This document shows, piece by piece, positions 32,483 to 40,173 of a stretch of DNA of 64,000 nucleotides. The position numbers and the translations under genes were made by a program. Origin of the DNA: Streptomyces sp. NBC_01463 (GTDB lineage Bacteria > Actinomycetota > Actinomycetes > Streptomycetales > Streptomycetaceae); the NCBI GenBank assembly GCA_036227345.1, contig CP109468.1:62001-126000 (forward strand), written 5' to 3'. Positions within the stretch are counted from its first letter, which is position 1, and each line of letters starts with the position of its first letter. The notes below the pieces were generated by a model. The model was not told where the DNA came from and searched no databases. It saw nothing but the letters and a program-made list of their open reading frames with translations.

Positions 32483-32899
32483 GTGAGAACCCGGCTACGC
32501 AGATACAGGCAGCGGGCATGCGTCCGGCGGCGCGACGAACGCGGTTTCGCGAGCGTCGAATTCGCGGTACTGGCCCTGGTGGTGCTGGGGCTGGTGTTCA
32601 CCACCATTCAGGTCGGCCTGTACTTCCATGCCCGCAAGGTGGCCCAGTCCGCCGCACGCCACGGCGTCGAGGCCGGGCGGACCTTCGGCTCCGGCAGCGG
32701 TGACGGTGTGGCCGAGGCGCAGTCCTTCCTCGCCCGGTTCGGGGGCAGCGTCCGAGGTGCGAGCGTGTCCTCGACGGGCAGTTCCGCCGAGGAAGTCCGC
32801 ATCACCGTGTCCGGCAGCGTCGCCACGCTCGTACCCGGCCTGGAACTTCACGTCACCCAGTACGCCAACGCTCCCGTCGAACGCTGGACCACACCATGA
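32483..32899 (+). CDS. tadE: TadE-like pseudopilin
   Basis: 138 residues from GTG 32483. A basic leader ends RDERG, followed by FASVEFAVLALVVLGLVFTTI with Glu at +5 and a Phe after it: the TadE prepilin-type signal. The extracellular part is beta-rich (VRITVSGSVATLVPGLELHV). It overlaps the next gene (ATGA). Confidence 0.85.
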   Translation: MRTRLRRYRQRACVRRRDERGFASVEFAVLALVVLGLVFTTIQVGLYFHARKVAQSAARHGVEAGRTFGSGSGDGVAEAQSFLARFGGSVRGASVSSTGSSAEEVRITVSGSVATLVPGLELHVTQYANAPVERWTTP

Positions 32900-33411
32900 C
32901 CGCCCCCACACCACACTCGACACATTCTGCTCTGAGCGGTGACCGGGGCAGCTATTCGGTGGAGACCGCGGTCCTCGCCCCGGTCATGATCGCGCTGATG
33001 CTGCTGATGGTGGCGTCCGGCCGAGTCATCGACGCCGACGGCGCCGTCGACTCCGCTGCCCGCGCCGCTGCCCGCGCCGCCTCCCTGGAACGCGACGCCG
33101 GCAGCGCCCAGAGCAAAGCGCAGGCCGCAGCGTCGCGCAGTCTGGAGGGGGAGGGCATTACCTGCCGGGCATCCAGCGTGACGGTGGACACCGCGGGCTA
33201 CTCGCTCGACATCGGGGCCGACGCCAACGTCACGGCGACGATCGCCTGCACCGCGGATCTCTCCGACATCGGTCTGCCCGGACTGCCCGGCCGCAAGACG
33301 CTCCGCGCCTCGTGGACCAGCCCGATCGACACCTACCGAGGCAGAGATCTTGGGTTCGCGAATTCTGAAGGGCAGTGGAGTGCGAGCCGAAGCAGGGAGG
33401 CTGTGCAGTGA
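32896..33411 (+). CDS. TadE/TadF-like pseudopilin
   Basis: 171 residues. The leader ends SGDRG, followed by SYSVETAVLAPVMIALMLLMVAS with Glu at +5. An Ala-rich amphipathic helix (VDSAARAAARAASLERDAGSAQ) and a domain with two Cys (ITCRASSVTV; IACTADLSD) follow, likely disulfide-bonded outside the cell. The last 25 residues (after SPIDTYRG) are polar and may be altered by the adjacent insertion of two antisense genes. Confidence 0.82.
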   Translation: MTAPTPHSTHSALSGDRGSYSVETAVLAPVMIALMLLMVASGRVIDADGAVDSAARAAARAASLERDAGSAQSKAQAAASRSLEGEGITCRASSVTVDTAGYSLDIGADANVTATIACTADLSDIGLPGLPGRKTLRASWTSPIDTYRGRDLGFANSEGQWSASRSREAVQ

Positions 33412-33431
33412 GCGGGCGAGAGTGCTTGGGT

Positions 33432-33767
33432 TCACGGTCCTCGCGTCCCGCGATTCCGGGATCCTTCCCGGCAGGCTGCTCGTGCTGTGAGCCAGTTGGC
33501 CTCGAACTCTTCGAGGGTGAGGTCGTGCGGCTCGTGTCCGTCCCACTCCTGGAGGGGGATCTCGGCCGTGCCGCCGAACGTCGACTCGTAGTCCGAGAGC
33601 GTTCCGCCCTGCTGAGCAGCCTGCCATTCGGCGAGGGAGGCCGCGGCGATCGGTTTCTCCTGGGGACCTTGGAGCTCGACCTGGCGGGTGACCCAGCCGT
33701 CGGCGTCGACCTCGAAGTAGAACCAGGTGTCTTCCTCGATCCAGTAGCTGCGGAACCAATGCTTCAT
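33432..33767 (-). CDS. Antisense hypothetical protein inserted in the Tad operon
   Basis: 111 residues, acidic, all-soluble. The start MKHWFRSYWIEEDTWFYFEV and WVTRQVELQGPQEKPIAAAS are characteristic of a family of small Streptomyces proteins of unknown function, not named here. It is followed within 40 bp upstream by a DUF4262-like gene on the same strand. Its orientation opposes all pilus genes, and it separates the second pseudopilin from the third, so it is probably a later insertion. Confidence 0.75.
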   Translation of the reverse strand: MKHWFRSYWIEEDTWFYFEVDADGWVTRQVELQGPQEKPIAAASLAEWQAAQQGGTLSDYESTFGGTAEIPLQEWDGHEPHDLTLEEFEANWLTARAACREGSRNRGTRGP

Positions 33768-33803
33768 GGCGTCATTGTCCGCGCTGGCGCTGGCGTCGTA
33801 CGG

Positions 33804-34337
33804 TCACAGGTTCTGCGTCCATACGCCGACAGGGTGTTCGTTGGGGTGCAGGTCCAGCCTGGGCTGGTGGGTCAGGAGGCCTTCGCCACCGGGCTGCCAG
33901 GGCAGGACTCCGTCGTGGTCGGGCCAGACGACCTGGAGGACGGGGAACGGCGGCTTGCGGTAGAAGTTGATCGCGATGCCGAAGAACGCTTTGTACCAGC
34001 GGTAGTCGACGGCTTTGAGCACGACTGGAACAGAGGCGATGTCGTGCCGTACCTGGTCCGCCTCCAGGCGCTGCCCTTCAACAGCCCGCTGGCCGAGGTC
34101 GTTCAGGAGCGTCTGCATCGTGCGGACATCAAGGCCGAACATCGCGAGCTCGGGGATGCGGTGGCTATGCCACAGGCCGATCGTGTACGCCCAGCCGGGT
34201 GCCTCGTCGCGGCCGACGGGGACCATCGTGACCTGCCACCCGTGCTGCTGAATGAGATCGACCGTCGACTGGATGCGGGGATCCAGCTCTTCGATGTTCT
34301 GGCAGACGACGCAGTGGCAGAGGGCACCGGTGGGCAT
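33804..34337 (-). CDS. DUF4262-like protein inserted in the Tad operon
   Basis: 177 residues from ATG 34337 (an ATG at 34370 is also in frame). A Cys pair CHCVVCQN opens the protein. The core has the DUF4262 landmarks GWQVTMVPVGRDEAPGWAYT and IGLWHSHRIPELAMFGLD. A second half (YRWYKAFFGIAINFYRKPP; PVLQVVWPDHDGVLPW) completes the fold. The family is widespread in actinobacteria and its function is unknown. With the 33432 gene it forms a 1-kb minus-strand island inside the pilus operon. Confidence 0.85.
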   Translation of the reverse strand: MPTGALCHCVVCQNIEELDPRIQSTVDLIQQHGWQVTMVPVGRDEAPGWAYTIGLWHSHRIPELAMFGLDVRTMQTLLNDLGQRAVEGQRLEADQVRHDIASVPVVLKAVDYRWYKAFFGIAINFYRKPPFPVLQVVWPDHDGVLPWQPGGEGLLTHQPRLDLHPNEHPVGVWTQNL

Positions 34338-34412
34338 AGCCGTGAGGCTACGGGAGCGGTTCGACCCCATGTTCAGCGGGATCGGTCAGGCGAAGGGGTT
34401 GGTGTCTCGTCA

Positions 34413-34865
34413 ATGACCCGCCGACTCCACCAGCTGACCGTCGCACGGCACGAAGCGTGGCGGGGTGACCGCGGCTCCATGTCGGTGTTCTTCGCCCTGA
34501 CGACGATCGCCATCTTGATGGTGATGGGGCTGCTGGTCGACGGAGGCGGCGCGCTGAACGCCAGCAACCGTGCCACCTCCCTCGCCCAGGAGGCCGCTCG
34601 TACGGCCGGCCAGCAACTCGACCCCGCCCAGGCCATCGAGGGCACCGCCATCACCATCGACCCGGACGCCGCCATCGGCGCAGCCCAGGACTACCTCGCC
34701 GCCGCGAACGTCCAGGGCGACGTCAGCATCAGCGACAACGGCCAGACGCTCCACGTCACCGTCCAGGACAGCTACACCCCGCACTTCGCCCAATTCATCG
34801 GCATGGCAACGATCAACGTCACCGGCACTGCCACGGCCCATCTGCAGACCCAAGCTGGAGGCTGA
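34413..34865 (+). CDS. TadG-like pilus protein lacking the +5 glutamate
   Basis: 150 residues from ATG 34413. The leader ends RGDRG, followed by SMSVFFALTTIAILMVMGLLVDGGG, the TadG-type N-terminal helix with its VDGG end. Position +5 is Phe instead of Glu, so prepilin processing or methylation may differ. The rest (YLAAANVQGDVSISDNGQTL; INVTGTATAHL) is the usual beta-rich domain, shorter than many TadG proteins. It resumes the pilus operon after the antisense island. Confidence 0.8.
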   Translation: MTRRLHQLTVARHEAWRGDRGSMSVFFALTTIAILMVMGLLVDGGGALNASNRATSLAQEAARTAGQQLDPAQAIEGTAITIDPDAAIGAAQDYLAAANVQGDVSISDNGQTLHVTVQDSYTPHFAQFIGMATINVTGTATAHLQTQAGG

Positions 34866-34871
34866 TCTCCC

Positions 34872-37800
34872 ATGGCCCGAACCCCCGCCCCGCTGCGCGC
34901 CCTCGGAGCCGTGCTGCGGGCCCTGCTCGGCCTGGCCCTCCTGGTGGCCCTGGTCGCCGGAGTGCCCTACCTGCTGCTGGAGGTGGGCCATCAGCCGACC
35001 GAGGTCTCCGGGGGCATGGACCTGCTGACCCAGCAGGACGACGGCTCACTGTTCCTCGTAGCCGTGACCTGCATCGGCTGGGCCGCCTGGGCTGCCTTCG
35101 CCCTGTCCGTCCTGGTGGAGATCGCCGCTGTCCTGCGGCGCCGCTCCGCTCCCAGGATCAAGGGCCTGGGCGGTATGCAGTCCCTCGCCTCGTTCCTCAT
35201 CGGAGGCATCGTTCTGCTGGCGCCCACCGCCGCCTCGGCCGCGACCACGGCGCCTGCCGTCGCCGCCGTTCACACTGTGGGAGCGAGCACTGCGAGCGCC
35301 CAGGCCAGGGCCACTGTTCAGGCCGATGAGGACACCTGGCCCCGGCACACCGTGTCCTCCGCCTCCGAGCTTCCCTGGGACCTGGCGCAGGAGTACCTCG
35401 GTGACGGGAAGCGGTGGAAGGACCTTGCCGCGCTGAACCCGGACATCCCGCAGCTCGCCTCCGGGGACCAGTACCTGCCCAAGGGCACGGTCATCAGGCT
35501 GCCGGCCGACGCACGACCGGTTGCCCCAGCCGCGGCCGCGAGTTCGGCGTCGGACAAGCCGACCGACACCCAGCCGGCCACCACGGCGCAGGCCGGCCCT
35601 GCGGGCGCTGAGCACGACAAGTCGACGCCAGAGCACACGGCAGGGCCGAAGAGCATCACCGTCCGTGCCGGGGACAGCCTCTGGTCGATCGCCGACGAGC
35701 AGGGCGATCCAACCGACTGGCCGGCCATCTTCGCCGCCAACAAGGGTGCGGCAACACCGGACGGCGGCAGATTCACCAATCCCAACCTGATCTTCCCCGG
35801 CCAGGAACTGAACCTCCCCCAGAGCGGCGAGCAGTCCCCGGCACCCCCGCGTACGGACACCCGTCCCGACAAGCCCGGCCAGGACGACGGGGCAGCCGCC
35901 GGGCCTTCCCAGTCGCCCCGGGCCAGTGACGGAGAAGCGGGCACACCGCAGCAGGAAGCCACCCCGTCCACGAGCAGTTCCGCCGTACCGGACCAGGATG
36001 CCGACGCCGGGACGCCGCCCCAGGCCTCACCGTCCACGGCCCCCGCCGAGGCCGAGAGCCAGACGCCCTCCGCGCCCCGAACTTCGGCGCCGGACGGGAA
36101 CGGGCCTTCGGCCACCGAACCCCCTCGCAGTGCCCAGGAGTCCGTACAGGACGCGGAGTCAGGGCCGTCCGTCGCGATGGTGGCGTTGGGTACGGGTGCG
36201 TTCGTCGCCGCCGGAGTGATCTTGATGCTGCGGCGCAGGCGGACCCTGCAGCAGCGCCGCCGCCGGGCCGGGCGCCGGATCGCGATGCCCGGCGGACGTG
36301 CCGCCGCCACCGAGCACAGCCTGCGCTGCCTGGACGCCACCGCCGAAGTCGACTTCCTGGACGCCGCCCTGCGCACGCTGGCCCACCACTGCACCGAGCA
36401 GGAGCGCCCGCTGCCCGCCCTCGCAGCCGTTCAGCTGGGCGCCGAAGGCGTACAGCTCCACCTCGCCGACACCGACTGCGGGAACGAACCGCCTGCGCCG
36501 CTGGCACCGTTCACCGCAGTGGAGGGCGCCCCGCAGATGTGGTGGTGCCCGGCCGACACCGACGACCTCGCCGACACCACGGTCCTTGGCCAGATGGACG
36601 CCCCCTACCCGGCGCTCGTGGCCCTCGGCGACGACACCCGCGAGGCGCTGCTCCTGGTCGACCTGGAACGCTTCGGTGCGCTGCATCTCACCGGCGCCGC
36701 CCGACTGCCCGTGCTGCGCGCCCTGGGCACCTCACTCGCCGTGTCCCCGCTCAGCCAGGACCTGGAAATCGCGGTCGCCGGCGAGGACAGCGCCCCGGGC
36801 CTGTCCCTCATCGACTCGTGCGTGACGCCGTACACGACGCTCGCCGAAGCAACCGACGTCGTACGCGCCCATCACGGCCGGCAGCACTCGGCGCTGTCCG
36901 GCAGCGACAGCATCAACCTGGGTGCCGCACGTGCCGCCGACACCGTGGAGGAGCTGTGGCCGATGGTCGTCCTCGCCGACCTCGACAGTTGCCCGGATCC
37001 CCAGTCCGCCGAGGACCTCGCCCAGGTCCTGCAGCAGGAGCCGCGCACAGCGACCGCCATCATCACCAGCGGGCACCAGCCGGCCGAGGCCGCGACCGTG
37101 TGGGTGCTGGACACCGACGACGACATCCACCCCGTACCCGGGACCGCTCTGCACTGCCGGCTGGTGGCCTTCTCCGATGCGGAGTACGCCGACGTCATCG
37201 AGAGCGCCCTGACATCCAGCTCCGAGACCGACGTCGAGGCCACCGAACCGTCCCCCGGGCCCGCCCCGGCAGCGAAGGACGGCCCCGCACCGGCTGCTAC
37301 CGATCCGGCCCCCGCACCCGCCGGTCGGGCGGGCAGTCTCTTCGCCCGCCTGGCCGATCTTGAGGGCGGCTCCCCCGCTGCTCACCCCCGAGGCACGTCC
37401 GTGCCGACGGCCGCGAACCACGAACCCGACACGGGCACAGAGGCCGGGCCCCTGACGAAGCCGGCGAGTGCTGCTGACCCGCAGGAGGACGCTTCCTCCC
37501 CCAGCCGGATCGTGCTGCCCGCCACGACCCCGGTCGCCCGGGTCATCGCCCGCCTGCCCGAACCCGCCAGTCCCCCGGCATCCGAGGCGCTCCCCTCCCC
37601 GGAGGCCACCGGCGCAGACCAGGGTCGGGAAGAACCAGCCGGCGCCGAGGGTCGGGAAGAGTCAGCCGGCCAGGAAACGGCCGCTGGCCCCGTCGTGCGA
37701 GTCCTCGGCCCGGTCGACGTCACCGGCGCCCACGGCCACATCGACTCCAACCGGCGCACCGTCGCAACGGAACTCGTCTCCTGGCTCGCTCTGCGAACCG

Positions 37801-38417
37801 ACGGCGCCACCCGGCACGAGCTCAACGAGGTCATCGCCCCGGGCGGCGGACGGGTAGAGAACAACACCCGCAACGCACGCATCCGTGAGGTACGGCGCTG
37901 GCTCGGTGACGACGACTACTACCCCAAGGTCAACGACCAGCCCGATCGCAAGCACCGCCTGGTCGGCGTCACCTGCGACTGGCACCAGTTCCAGGACCTG
38001 ACGCACCAGGCCGCCGGCGCCGACAGCAACGAGGCACGCACACTGCTGCGGCAGGCCCTCGAACTCGTACGCGGACGGCCCTTCACCGGCATTCCGCCGC
38101 GCCGCTACGCCTGGGCGCAGACCCTCACCCAGGACATGATCTCGGCCGTGGTCGACGTCGCCGATGACCTCGCCGCCCTCTGTCTGGAAGCCGGTGACGC
38201 ACAGGAAGCGCTGTGGGCGGCAGGACGCGGCCTGGACAGCGGCCGCGAGCGTGAGGTCCTGTGGCGCCACCGCTTCGAGGCGCTGGCCCGACTCGGCGCG
38301 CACGACGATCTGGAGACCGCGATCCGGCAGCTTGAGCAGTACCTGCTCGACGCCGGCCTGACCATGGAACCCGAGACCGAAGAGACCATCCGTCGTCTGG
38401 ACGCGGTCCGCCGCTGA
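34872..38417 (+). CDS. LysM-transmembrane-BTAD protein closing the Tad operon
   Basis: 1,181 residues. Three hydrophobic helices at the N-terminus (about 12-35, 58-85, 100-122) are followed by a LysM near 156-212 and a second, clearer LysM near 260-317 (SITVRAGDSLWSIADEQGD, ending LIFPGQELNLP). A Pro/Ala/Ser linker leads to a membrane helix near 434-455 (VAMVALGTGAFVAAGVILML) with an Arg-rich stop-transfer, then a long cytosolic region. The C-terminus has an OmpR-like winged helix (residues about 939-1030: VRVLGPVDVTG, LVSWLALRTDGATRHELNEV, RIREVRRWLG) and a BTAD domain to the end. It would join wall binding outside to a SARP-type regulator inside. ATG 34872 has GGAGG upstream. Confidence 0.9.
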   Translation: MARTPAPLRALGAVLRALLGLALLVALVAGVPYLLLEVGHQPTEVSGGMDLLTQQDDGSLFLVAVTCIGWAAWAAFALSVLVEIAAVLRRRSAPRIKGLGGMQSLASFLIGGIVLLAPTAASAATTAPAVAAVHTVGASTASAQARATVQADEDTWPRHTVSSASELPWDLAQEYLGDGKRWKDLAALNPDIPQLASGDQYLPKGTVIRLPADARPVAPAAAASSASDKPTDTQPATTAQAGPAGAEHDKSTPEHTAGPKSITVRAGDSLWSIADEQGDPTDWPAIFAANKGAATPDGGRFTNPNLIFPGQELNLPQSGEQSPAPPRTDTRPDKPGQDDGAAAGPSQSPRASDGEAGTPQQEATPSTSSSAVPDQDADAGTPPQASPSTAPAEAESQTPSAPRTSAPDGNGPSATEPPRSAQESVQDAESGPSVAMVALGTGAFVAAGVILMLRRRRTLQQRRRRAGRRIAMPGGRAAATEHSLRCLDATAEVDFLDAALRTLAHHCTEQERPLPALAAVQLGAEGVQLHLADTDCGNEPPAPLAPFTAVEGAPQMWWCPADTDDLADTTVLGQMDAPYPALVALGDDTREALLLVDLERFGALHLTGAARLPVLRALGTSLAVSPLSQDLEIAVAGEDSAPGLSLIDSCVTPYTTLAEATDVVRAHHGRQHSALSGSDSINLGAARAADTVEELWPMVVLADLDSCPDPQSAEDLAQVLQQEPRTATAIITSGHQPAEAATVWVLDTDDDIHPVPGTALHCRLVAFSDAEYADVIESALTSSSETDVEATEPSPGPAPAAKDGPAPAATDPAPAPAGRAGSLFARLADLEGGSPAAHPRGTSVPTAANHEPDTGTEAGPLTKPASAADPQEDASSPSRIVLPATTPVARVIARLPEPASPPASEALPSPEATGADQGREEPAGAEGREESAGQETAAGPVVRVLGPVDVTGAHGHIDSNRRTVATELVSWLALRTDGATRHELNEVIAPGGGRVENNTRNARIREVRRWLGDDDYYPKVNDQPDRKHRLVGVTCDWHQFQDLTHQAAGADSNEARTLLRQALELVRGRPFTGIPPRRYAWAQTLTQDMISAVVDVADDLAALCLEAGDAQEALWAAGRGLDSGREREVLWRHRFEALARLGAHDDLETAIRQLEQYLLDAGLTMEPETEETIRRLDAVRR

Positions 38418-38432
38418 CCTCAGATCCGCACC

Positions 38433-38463
38433 GGCCCGGCCGCCGCGCTCCCGCGGCCGGGCC
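38433..38463 (+). terminator. 11-bp hairpin terminator at the end of the pilus operon
   Basis: Arms 38433-38443 and 38453-38463 pair perfectly over a 9-nt loop, 16 bp after the stop of the LysM-BTAD gene. No gene is seen between here and 39090. Confidence 0.75.
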
Positions 38464-38614
38464 CTGGCCGGAGCAAGCCCGCCAAGTGCTCTGCGGCTCG
38501 GACCCCGAGCCCGCGACGTCCTGCGGTGGCGAGCCCCGTCTTTGATGTAGCCGAAGCGCCGTCACCCTAGCAACTCGGTGGCACTCCCCCAGGGCGCCAC
38601 CCGCCCCGGTGCGC

Positions 38615-39088
38615 ATTCCACGGTTCCACGACGCCGCAGCGGAACTCCGTCACCCTCACAACCGGGACCGCGGTACTCGCATCGGCGTGGAAGATTCCAC
38701 TCAGGTCCCCTCCAGATCCGAGGGTTCCGCCGCCGATTCCACCCCGGCCACTCCCCCACGTGGAACGTCCAACCGAGCGCTGCGAACCAGGTCTCCCTCA
38801 CCGCACCACAGATCGCCGTGAGCCACCCGCGAACGCGAGCGGGGTATACCCCAAACAGTGACCCGCACTGGAAAACTGCAGGTCGCGCCGTTCCACTCTG
38901 TCCAGGCCAGCTTCCAGAACGGGCGTGGCGACCATGCATCCGACGGCGGCGGACGACTCCCGCACAGTGTGGGATCAACTGACCGTCCCGGGCCTGAACA
39001 GACGAGAGGGCGGTGTGGAATCCATGGATTCCACCCCGCCCTCAAGCAGTCCCCCGGGTAGCTCGCACCTGTTCCACCGCAGTGGAAC
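38615..39088. repeat. TTCCAC/GTGGAA palindrome array
   Basis: About ten copies of TTCCAC or its complement occur in 474 bp: 38616, 38624, the pair 38687-38700 (GTGGAAGATTCCAC), 38737, 38760, 38891, the palindrome 39015-39034, and the pair 39071-39088 (GTTCCAC-cgca-GTGGAAC). A perfect 12-bp palindrome GGGGTATACCCC lies at 38841-38852. No gene is supported here. The same motifs recur at 3572-3733. A centromere, replication-iteron or master-operator role is possible. Confidence 0.8.
39006..39043. repeat. 38-bp near-perfect palindrome
   Basis: The core GTGGAATCCATGGATTCCAC (39015-39034) is a perfect 20-bp palindrome. The flanks extend it by 9 bp on each side with a single mismatch (39014 with 39035). 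It is the strongest dyad of the array and has no loop, so it suits binding of a symmetric dimer more than a terminator. Confidence 0.85.
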
Positions 39089-39089
39089 G

Positions 39090-39186
39090 TCAGACCCCAG
39101 AGCGGCTCTTGATGACCCCGAGGTACTTCCGGACGGTCCCCTCCCGGTACCCGCAGCGCTCCGCCAGGCCGCACACAAACGCCTGA
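39090..39186 (-). pseudogene. C-terminal helix-turn-helix scrap
   Basis: The minus strand reads FVCGLAERCGYREGTVRKYL then GVIKSRSGV and a stop (39090-39092). It looks like the last helices of a DNA-binding or replication protein but is too short to assign. It abuts the palindrome array on one side and the truncated dehydrogenase on the other. Confidence 0.35.
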
Positions 39187-39402
39187 TCAGATGGGCTGCC
39201 AACGGCACCTGGCGGCCTCAGTCCGCCTGATGTCGGTGTCGAGGCCCACCACTCGGTGGCCCGCCTCAGCGGCGCGTAATGATAGCGGCAGACCCACGTA
39301 GCCCTGGCCGACGACCAGGAGCTGCAGGCGGCTCACGTCAGCGGAGCAGACAGGCTCCTGCACGATCGTCCCGGCCGCGACGGGCGTGGACACACTGAAC
39401 AT
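39187..39402 (-). pseudogene. Truncated nucleotide-sugar dehydrogenase, N-terminus only
   Basis: 71 codons. Residues about 27-55 read LQLLVVGQGYVGLPLSLRAA then HRVVGLDTD, the NAD-binding start of UDP-glucose/GDP-mannose dehydrogenases (usual length about 430). After D-T-D the frame becomes unrelated and stops. It is probably a relic of a sugar-nucleotide locus broken by recombination. Confidence 0.65.
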
Positions 39403-39429
39403 GCGGTGCTCCTCAAGTTGGAAGGCCGC

Positions 39430-39861
39430 TCATTGCACTGATCCGGCCGTACGCAGTTGGGCCCAGGTCCGCTTGCCCCAGCGGAAGGTGTCGGTGCCGG
39501 TGGTCTCGGCTAACGCGGCAACGACCGCCAGGCCGCGGCCCCCCTCCTCGTCCGCGCCCGCGGTGCATGGGGAGGGGCTGTTCACGGACTTGTCGATCAC
39601 GGCGACGCGTACGTGGTCAGGGCCGAGGCGGGTGACGGTGACGCGGATGCGGTGGCATCGCGTGTGCACTGCGGAGTTGCCGACCAGCTCGGAAGCCACC
39701 AGCTGGGCATCGTCGGTGAGTTCGTCCAGGCCCCAGACGCCGAGAACCAGGGAGACGAATATGCGGGCCTTGCGGGCGCTCTGCGGCTCGCACGGCATGG
39801 TCTCGGTGTAGCTGGGCTGGCCAGTCGCCGCGGTGTGCACGGCTGTTGTCGTCAAGTTCAT
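39430..39861 (-). CDS. ATP-binding anti-sigma-like protein
   Basis: 143 residues of the GHKL class: N-box LVASELVGNSAVHT, G1 VAVIDKSVN, G2 EEGGRGLAVVAALAETTG, and the closing GKRTWAQL. The N-box has Ser-Ala where most members have Ala-Val/Lys. It is divergent from an XRE/DUF397 pair, a trio found many times in Streptomyces genomes, where the ATP-binding protein is thought to be a regulatory partner. Confidence 0.88.
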   Translation of the reverse strand: MNLTTTAVHTAATGQPSYTETMPCEPQSARKARIFVSLVLGVWGLDELTDDAQLVASELVGNSAVHTRCHRIRVTVTRLGPDHVRVAVIDKSVNSPSPCTAGADEEGGRGLAVVAALAETTGTDTFRWGKRTWAQLRTAGSVQ

Positions 39862-39920
39862 GTGAGGCCTTCGGCCGGAGCGGACGCGCGTGACGAGGCG
39901 TCAACGGTGATCAAGAAATG

Positions 39921-39997
39921 ACGTTCCGTCACGTTCCTGTCCCAGTAGAATGCACCCTTGGGGTCCAGTGTTGCAATATTGGGGTAGCAATCCCCAA
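39921..39997. promoter_or_regulatory. Divergent control region with short repeats
   Basis: ACGTTCC repeats at 39921-39927 and 39931-39937, exactly one helical turn apart. Further on, TTGGGG (39979-39984) and CCCCAA (39992-39997) form a dyad, with CAATATTG overlapping its left side. It lies in the 312-bp gap between divergent ATP-binding and XRE genes and is probably bound by the XRE regulator. Confidence 0.45.
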
Positions 39998-40173
39998 AAG
40001 AAGAACGCCTGTTCCATCGACGCCACCGCCCTACGGCGTCAAACTGCCCCCGTACCGCCCCTACCAGCACCCGATGAGAGAGTTGCACCACCCGCCCCAG
40101 AGCAGCCGCCACCCGGAAGCGAACGTGCCGTACCCGGCTGCGGCTCTAGAACTCGCAGAGAGGCGTACGCACG

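Noticed and set aside
33375..34412. Long plus-strand frame joined to the TadG-like gene
   Set aside because: It runs antisense through the DUF4262-like and 33432 genes and shows no domain; the pilus protein starts at 34413.
38562..39230. Several 70-160 codon frames in the palindrome array
   Set aside because: They depend on the repeated TTCCAC motifs, conflict with each other and show no domains.
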